From assembly GCA_001579985.1 (NCBI GenBank), contig LRSR01004414.1:1-25122 (forward strand): 25,122 nucleotides of DNA, given 5' to 3'. The translations under genes and the position numbers were made by a program. This stretch comes from Hypsibius dujardini (taxonomy: Eukaryota; Tardigrada; Eutardigrada; Parachela; Hypsibiidae). Position 1 is the stretch's first letter, and each line of letters starts with the position of its first letter. Below the pieces are notes generated by a model, which saw only the letters and a program-made list of their open reading frames with translations, was not told the DNA's origin and ran no database searches. Below are positions 19,918-25,122 of the stretch, in pieces.

Positions 19918-20277
19918 AAGAAGACAACTAGCCTTCTCAGTCTCGAGAATCCTTTTAATGATTTTAAATTGCGTGTCTGGCGTTGACCTCTTTCCCTCTC
20001 CTATGGCAGTGATATGTTTTGGTGTCTCAAATAGTGCCAAATAATCACACCTTTTGTGTCTGAATCTTTTTCCTCCTTCCATTTGGATGGTATCCGAATA
20101 TTTCTTATCCCTTCAGTGAATTCTCGCTGTTCTGCTTGAATGCATGATTGTCGCTGCCAAGCTGTTTTTAGCGGACCAAATTCTCAATTCTCCCGTGTCC
20201 TCTCGCCAATTTGTATCGTTAAAATGAATATTTTATCATTTTCTGCTTGGTGTTCCTTGTACTGTGATATTTTATCT
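19918..20277. other. 3' flank of the tetraspanin gene
   Basis: Presumed 3' untranslated sequence. No canonical AATAAA; an AATAAT variant lies at about 20040-20045. Confidence 0.4.
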
Positions 20278-20364
20278 TTCTATCTGTCTGTCTGTCTATC
20301 TGTCTGTCTGTCTGTCTGCCTGCCTGCCTCTCTGTCTGTCTGTCTGTCTGCCTGTCTGTCTGCC

Positions 20365-20399
<35 letters not shown>

Positions 20400-20530
20400 T
20401 TATCTGTCTGTCTGTCTGCCTGCCTGTCTGCCTGTTTGTTTGTTTGCTCATGTTTGTTAGACCTATCACAGATTTGTCTGTCTATCTGAAAATCGGTCTG
20501 TCTGATTGTCTGCCTGTATGAAAGTCTGCC
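20278..20530. repeat. CTGT microsatellite
   Basis: Long, fairly pure CTGT array, with CTGC variants, downstream of the tetraspanin gene. Confidence 0.9.
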
Positions 20531-20997
20531 CTTTTGGATGTGTAATCCATATTCAGTATATCTGAATGTCTGACTGTCGCTTAACTATCTGTGTGTTGCT
20601 CTACGTAATACACTCCTATTCCATTTATTTTTCATGCCTGCCTACTCCAATGCTTTTCTCTCCGACCGTCCATTTGTCCGACCGTATCTGTCTGGTCATC
20701 ACACCATCCCAGCACGACTATTTAAAAACAAACTCCCCCACGCCCCAACTGTCTCGCTCTGTTTCCCCGATCTATACTTGTCTCGATTGCGGTTTCATCA
20801 TGGCACACTCCCACTTCATTAGGGAACCACACCAGAGAGCGCCAATAAGTCAAAGCCCTCCAGAGTCTGTTCTATCCTCAAGAGCTGCGAAACGCGCGAC
20901 CATGCATCACGCATGATAATCGCCAGTATCAATTACACGTGATGAGAACGAGGCGATCGAAGAGGAGGTGGCTTTACGGTTCTGAATAAAACACAAA

Positions 20998-20998
<1 letters not shown>
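20531..20998. other. Intergenic, nothing recognised
   Basis: No exon, RNA gene or repeat family could be identified. Confidence 0.4.
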
Positions 20999-21052
<54 letters not shown>

Positions 21053-21128
21053 AACAGACAAACAGACAGATGTACAGACACACAAACACACAGACACACA
21101 AACAAGCTGATAGACAGACGAACAGACA
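20999..21128. repeat. GACA microsatellite
   Basis: A pure GACA run at about 20999-21045, then looser GACA/AACA copies; complementary to the CTGT array at 20278-20530. Confidence 0.9.
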
Positions 21129-22014
21129 CCCCCGAAGCATCCCTACTTAATTTCTCGGATCACATGCAGATAAAACGCGGGACCCCTCATCACCGCCCAA
21201 AGCCCAACCATGTGTATAAATATCCCATCCCATCCCGTATAAATCCCATACCACACAAAACGCAGTATTAGGCTACGTCCTCTTCATGCCGCGGTTGCTG
21301 CTGCTGCCGCCGCCGCCGGGGCACGTACACAACAAAGAGCCCGCACACACGCACAGCGAAAGGGAATTGGACGTCGCGGCGCTTCCCGGATGTGTCGACT
21401 GACAGTTGCTCTCGTTGCTGTCCGCGCGCGCGCTCAAAGAGAAAAATGAGCATAATGTAAACCTACAAGCCCGCGGGGGGGGGGCTCCCCCACCGCGCGA
21501 CGTCCACCATCTGGGCCACACAAGCAGCAAGCAACCGAGAAGCAGGAACCTCCGTACGTGGGGCCAATTCCTTCGCCTGTGCGGGCTAGAAAAATCGATT
21601 TCCCTGTCTAATATGCTATATAGCCTTGCGGGGATATCACACCGGGTGTCACATACAGGCATTCAGAAAGCTTGCAAAAAATCTGACATTAACTTACCGC
21701 GCTTCATCCCTCACGAAACAACACCATTTGCGCTCACCACAAAGCACACCCCTTTTTCTGTTCCTTTTTTCTTACCGTTATATACACCTCGCTTCCTGTA
21801 TAATTCATACACATGGACATGGTATACATTCTTCCGTTAGACTAGAGTATATACCCCCCCCCCGCCCTCGTCCCGCCTTCCCCTTATATATATATATACG
21901 CGTACTGTGATTCCACCCGCCTATTTTTCTGGTCTATCCCCTTTTTTATCACTCTCTCATTTCCTCCCCCCCCCCTTGCTGTCTCTATCTGGATCTCACT
22001 TCCGCCCATGCCTA

Positions 22015-22046
<32 letters not shown>

Positions 22047-22380
22047 CATCCATGTACGTATGTGTGTATGATTGTGATATGTGTGTCAGTCCGAATCAGG
22101 GGGACTATGCAGTTGTTTTGACGTTTTAAAACGCAGTTTATGTATCGAACCCGTCCCCTGGGATCCTGCTGGCCGCGATCCAAGCCGGGCTATAGTGCTG
22201 GAAAGAGGGAGCGACCTGTCACATCCCCCTATACACCCTCTTCCCCTTCTTCCTCCTCTTCCCCTTTCGCTTTTTTTGCCCCCTGACAAAATACATATGT
22301 ACCAGTCATATATATATATACATACACATATACGAAGGGGAAGCGAAATCACCCGCGTAGATATGTCGTGCAGGCGGACT
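21129..22380. other. CpG-rich and simple-sequence region, no gene recognised
   Basis: GC-rich at about 21285-21500, with a CTG/CCG trinucleotide stretch near 21295-21320 and a G run at 21474-21483. It also includes C runs at about 21857 and 21967, CTGT repeats at 22014-22043 and TA/CA dinucleotides near 22308-22330. It could be a promoter region for a gene beyond my recognition; a short frame starting MPRLLLLPPPPGH at 21286 is signal-like but stops after about 39 codons. Confidence 0.4.
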
Positions 22381-22407
22381 TTTTTCCCGCTCATCTCGCG
22401 GGAAAAA
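22381..22407. promoter_or_regulatory. Perfect 10-bp palindrome with two inverted E2F-like sites
   Basis: TTTTTCCCGC at 22381-22390 and its exact reverse complement at 22398-22407 with a 7-base spacer. Each arm contains TTTCCCGC, which fits the E2F/DP consensus TTTSSCGC. A TGACGTC (CRE-like) follows at about 22423. Whether any promoter lies here is unknown. Confidence 0.4.
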
Positions 22408-23872
22408 TGGGAGCGCATAGCGTGACGTCTCTTAAGTCATATTTGCTCCCACGCCTTGATGCATCAATGTAAATTCCGACATTGAGTTGTGTGATGAATA
22501 CGACCATTTTGTCGGCCTTTGTTGTGCGGTGGAATATACAAAACAAATTGCACGGGAGATGATCGCCGGTTCTTCAACAATGACAATTCCCTATCATCAC
22601 TGGTCAATCGCGGATTAGCACCTCAAATATTTCATCCTGACACACGCGTACAGAGGCCGATTCATTTGTTTGTGGCCGGCCCCGTTTTTAATTCTGTGTG
22701 CGCGCGCTTCACATTGCACAATCCATCTCGGTGAATGAACAGCTGATCAGACCAGTCTGCCGTGTATCTCACTCTAAGCGCGTTGGATAATTACGACCTT
22801 TAGCTATAAAATTACATAAATCATGTTAGAGGATTCAACGTCATTCTGTTCTTCCGTGGTGGGCGTGGTGCTGCGATAATCTCATCCCGTGTCGCTTGAG
22901 CGATCGGTTTCCGCTTCACGCTTCACGTTGAGAAACGTAAGTTTACCTTATGGAAAGGGAGTGCGATTGACTCAGCCAACACTTAAATTATAAAGTATTT
23001 GGCAGTTTTTGATCAGTTTGAAAACTATCCGTGACGAATTTGTTTTCTTCCTTATTTTTTATCTTTCCTTAACTTATATAGCCACGTTAGTGAACTATTT
23101 TAGTCAGGTCTTTAGTCGTTCCCATTTAATTCATCAGCTAACTAACTTTTCAGTTTAGATTTCTCAGAAAACTGCCGAAACAAACAAAAATCAATGCAAA
23201 ATTAATAAAAAAAACTTCAGTTTGAATTTGCCGAAACAAGTGAATCTAAAATTAGAAAATGTGTCACTAAACGTTTCAGCTGAGTTCTTTTCAGAAACAA
23301 ATAAAAATTAATAAAACTGAGAGTTTCAGTGTAATTCAGCAGTGTTTCGTTTGACAGCTTAGTTTAACTTTGCCATATTCGCAAGACCGAGTCAATACCC
23401 TTTTCCCCCTCCATTTAAAGTGCACCCAGTGTCGAGTCTCGGTAATATTAATTTCACTCTTTATTTACCTGTAAGCGATACGAATCCCTAGCAGAAGGTG
23501 CTATATAGCATATCGTATGGTATTTTTGTCTACAGTATCTGTATAATCCAACACTTTTTTTCACCGGCTTTTGCCGAAATTGAGAACCCCTTTTTCCGCT
23601 GTGTTTACTCAATGATCCTCGAATCACGTATCTACTAAATGTAGTTTGACGAGAGATGTACATACACACATGTTCACACTGTATATATCCATCGTATATA
23701 TCGGACCTGTGTAAACACGCTTTTTCCGGGGATTAAAGGCAGATTCGGTTTATTTGTACACTTCGTCGCGATCTCTTCGCGCTGCCTCAGTTGTTGGTGA
23801 GGGAGATTTTTCGCGAGCGGATGAGAGGAGCGTGAACACACACGTACCGCCACTGATTGGGATCTTTGGTGT
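22408..23872. other. Intergenic, no gene recognised
   Basis: AT-rich with several GAAAC/GTTTCAG-type repeats at about 23140-23350 that recur in both orientations, suggesting an old repeat. A GTAAGT after a GC-rich stretch at 22938 could be the donor of a non-coding first exon, but nothing downstream supports this. Confidence 0.4.
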
Positions 23873-23892
23873 CTGTGTGTGTGTGTGTGTGA
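23873..23892. repeat. GT dinucleotide microsatellite
   Basis: Short TG repeat of about nine units. Confidence 0.8.
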
Positions 23893-23935
23893 GGTTTAGC
23901 CTTTAGCGGGGGAATTATTGGCGGGGACCCTGTCT

Positions 23936-24414
23936 CAGGGTGCGTAGACGTTGTGTCCCTAGACGTTGTGTCCCCAGACATTGTGTCCGCAAAATTGTGT
24001 CTTTCCAGACGTCTTTCCGCCAGACATTGTGTCTTTCCAGACGTCATGTCCTTAATGGACTTACTCGCGCCCATGATAAAATTGAACATGAAAAATGAAA
24101 ACATTAAACACGAAAAATGGCGACCTTAATGGCTGAGGACAGTATATCCATGACCGGACTGTTTTGAGACAGTTTCCGCACCAGGTCACAATGTCTCCAG
24201 GGACAGAATGTCTGGGAAAGTCTCTCTACCTGGCCATATTGTCTGTGAGAACAGAATGTCTACGGCCACAATCTCTGAAGACAATCTCTCCACCTGGACA
24301 AAATGTCCGTGAGGACAGAATGTCTACGGCCACAATGTCTGGGGACAGTCTCTCCACCTGGACAAAATGTCTGTGAGGACAGAATGTCCGGGGACACAAC
24401 GTCGGTATGCCCTG
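23936..24414. mobile_element. Fold-back element with short repeated units in both arms
   Basis: The left arm (23936 to about 24060) is made of units close to AGACGTTGTGTCCC on the plus strand. The right arm (about 24165-24414) is made of the same unit inverted, GGACAGAATGTCT/GGGACACAACGTC. The outermost bases are CAGGGTGCG and the complement of CAGGGCATAC. Arms built of inverted arrays of short units resemble fold-back or hAT/Mutator-like non-autonomous elements, but I found no matching target duplication. No coding capacity. Confidence 0.6.
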
Positions 24415-25122
24415 CACCAGTACTACATATGTCTCACTCAGTGTTGGATAAGGGGATTATATGTATTGAGAAAATGATGTTAAGCAAACAGAACAGTATG
24501 TAGCCCGCGGAAATGAAAATGACGCTAACGCCTGCGCAAGCAGACACCCTCTCCACCCGAGGACTCCGGGAACCTTGGGTCGCTGTGTGAGATTAATTAT
24601 TCACGTATTATGCCCATTATTCGAGTAGCGGGTCGAGCGAGCTCTTTGACCGCGGCGATGTGCATTTCATACGCAGTGAACGGAAGCCTTCTAATAATGT
24701 CTCTTTGTCTAATGTCACATATACATTTTGTCTTCCTCTCTCACCTTATCGCTCGCCTTTTTTATAATAGCACCTCATTTTCTGTAGACCGTAATGGCAC
24801 TGTGCCGCTTATTATTCCCGCGTCTTCTCTCATCCCTCATTCAATGTCAGTGAAGCAAGCAGCAAAATGAACTCCAATGATTGAATACATCTGTATTTTA
24901 GACGTTAACTTCGAGGGATGTTGGACTAACAAGTAGATGTGACAAAAATTAAACATCAGACATAATGAACATTTGACTGAACTGAGATTGAAGAACATGA
25001 TCCAGGCATTTCTTAATTATTCCTCCGGTCAAATGTGTATGAGGATATCTTCGTGGGATCTGAAAGAGGCGTAACGGACTTTTCAAAAAAGGGAGGACCT
25101 TTCCCCCCCCTCGCCCCACCCC
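24415..25122. other. Right end of window, no gene recognised
   Basis: An 86-codon open frame (24610-24870) has hydrophobic stretches but no good start context, splice sites or recognisable family; I do not call it a gene. Confidence 0.4.

Noticed and set aside
20278-21128. CRISPR-like regular arrays
   Set aside because: The 4-bp period has no unique spacers; this is a eukaryotic microsatellite.
23936-24414. Firm assignment of the fold-back element to hAT because its ends begin CAGGG
   Set aside because: The eight bases flanking each end do not match, so there is no visible 8-bp target duplication.

Overview
This is metazoan nuclear DNA. The recognisable genes are split by GT-AG introns, use the standard code, and include two animal families: a TspanC8-type tetraspanin and mitoferrin. 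Introns and spacers are full of tetranucleotide repeats (GACA/CTGT and GATT/AATC) and short DNA-transposon remnants. That mixture fits a lophotrochozoan such as a flatworm, but nothing here fixes the species.

Layout, left to right: (i) 1-2.6 kb: a 667-bp TA-flanked DNA element carrying a transposase DNA-binding relic, then the 3' end of an unidentified beta-propeller/kelch-like gene on +. (ii) 3.7-12.7 kb, all on +: three genes for small four-helix membrane proteins. 4TM-A1 (3678-5560) and 4TM-A2 (6182-7379) share a five-exon, all-phase-0 structure, with exons 3 and 4 identical in length. 4TM-B (10681-12731, first exon not found) is a more distant relative with a long cytoplasmic tail containing a PPAY motif. 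A1 introns hold a 150-bp MITE and a dead mariner transposase fragment. (iii) 13.2-15.8 kb on -: a complete three-exon mitoferrin, tail-to-tail with 4TM-B. (iv) 17.4-19.9 kb on +: a complete tetraspanin with eight cysteines in its large extracellular loop, head-to-head with mitoferrin across about 1.6 kb. (v) 20-25.1 kb: no gene recognised; microsatellites, CpG-rich DNA, one palindromic E2F-like site and a 479-bp fold-back element built of short repeated units.

The genes do not form one pathway. Mitoferrin imports iron into mitochondria, TspanC8 proteins escort ADAM10, and the 4TM cluster has no known function. The most interesting points are the 4TM cluster with its fixed exon design, the three MITEs sharing a subterminal box about 30 bp from one end, and complementary GACA/CTGT repeats in tetraspanin introns around an in-frame block of exons. 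All exon models were made by hand from frame, splice-site consensus and comparison between paralogues. No alignment, search or expression data were available.
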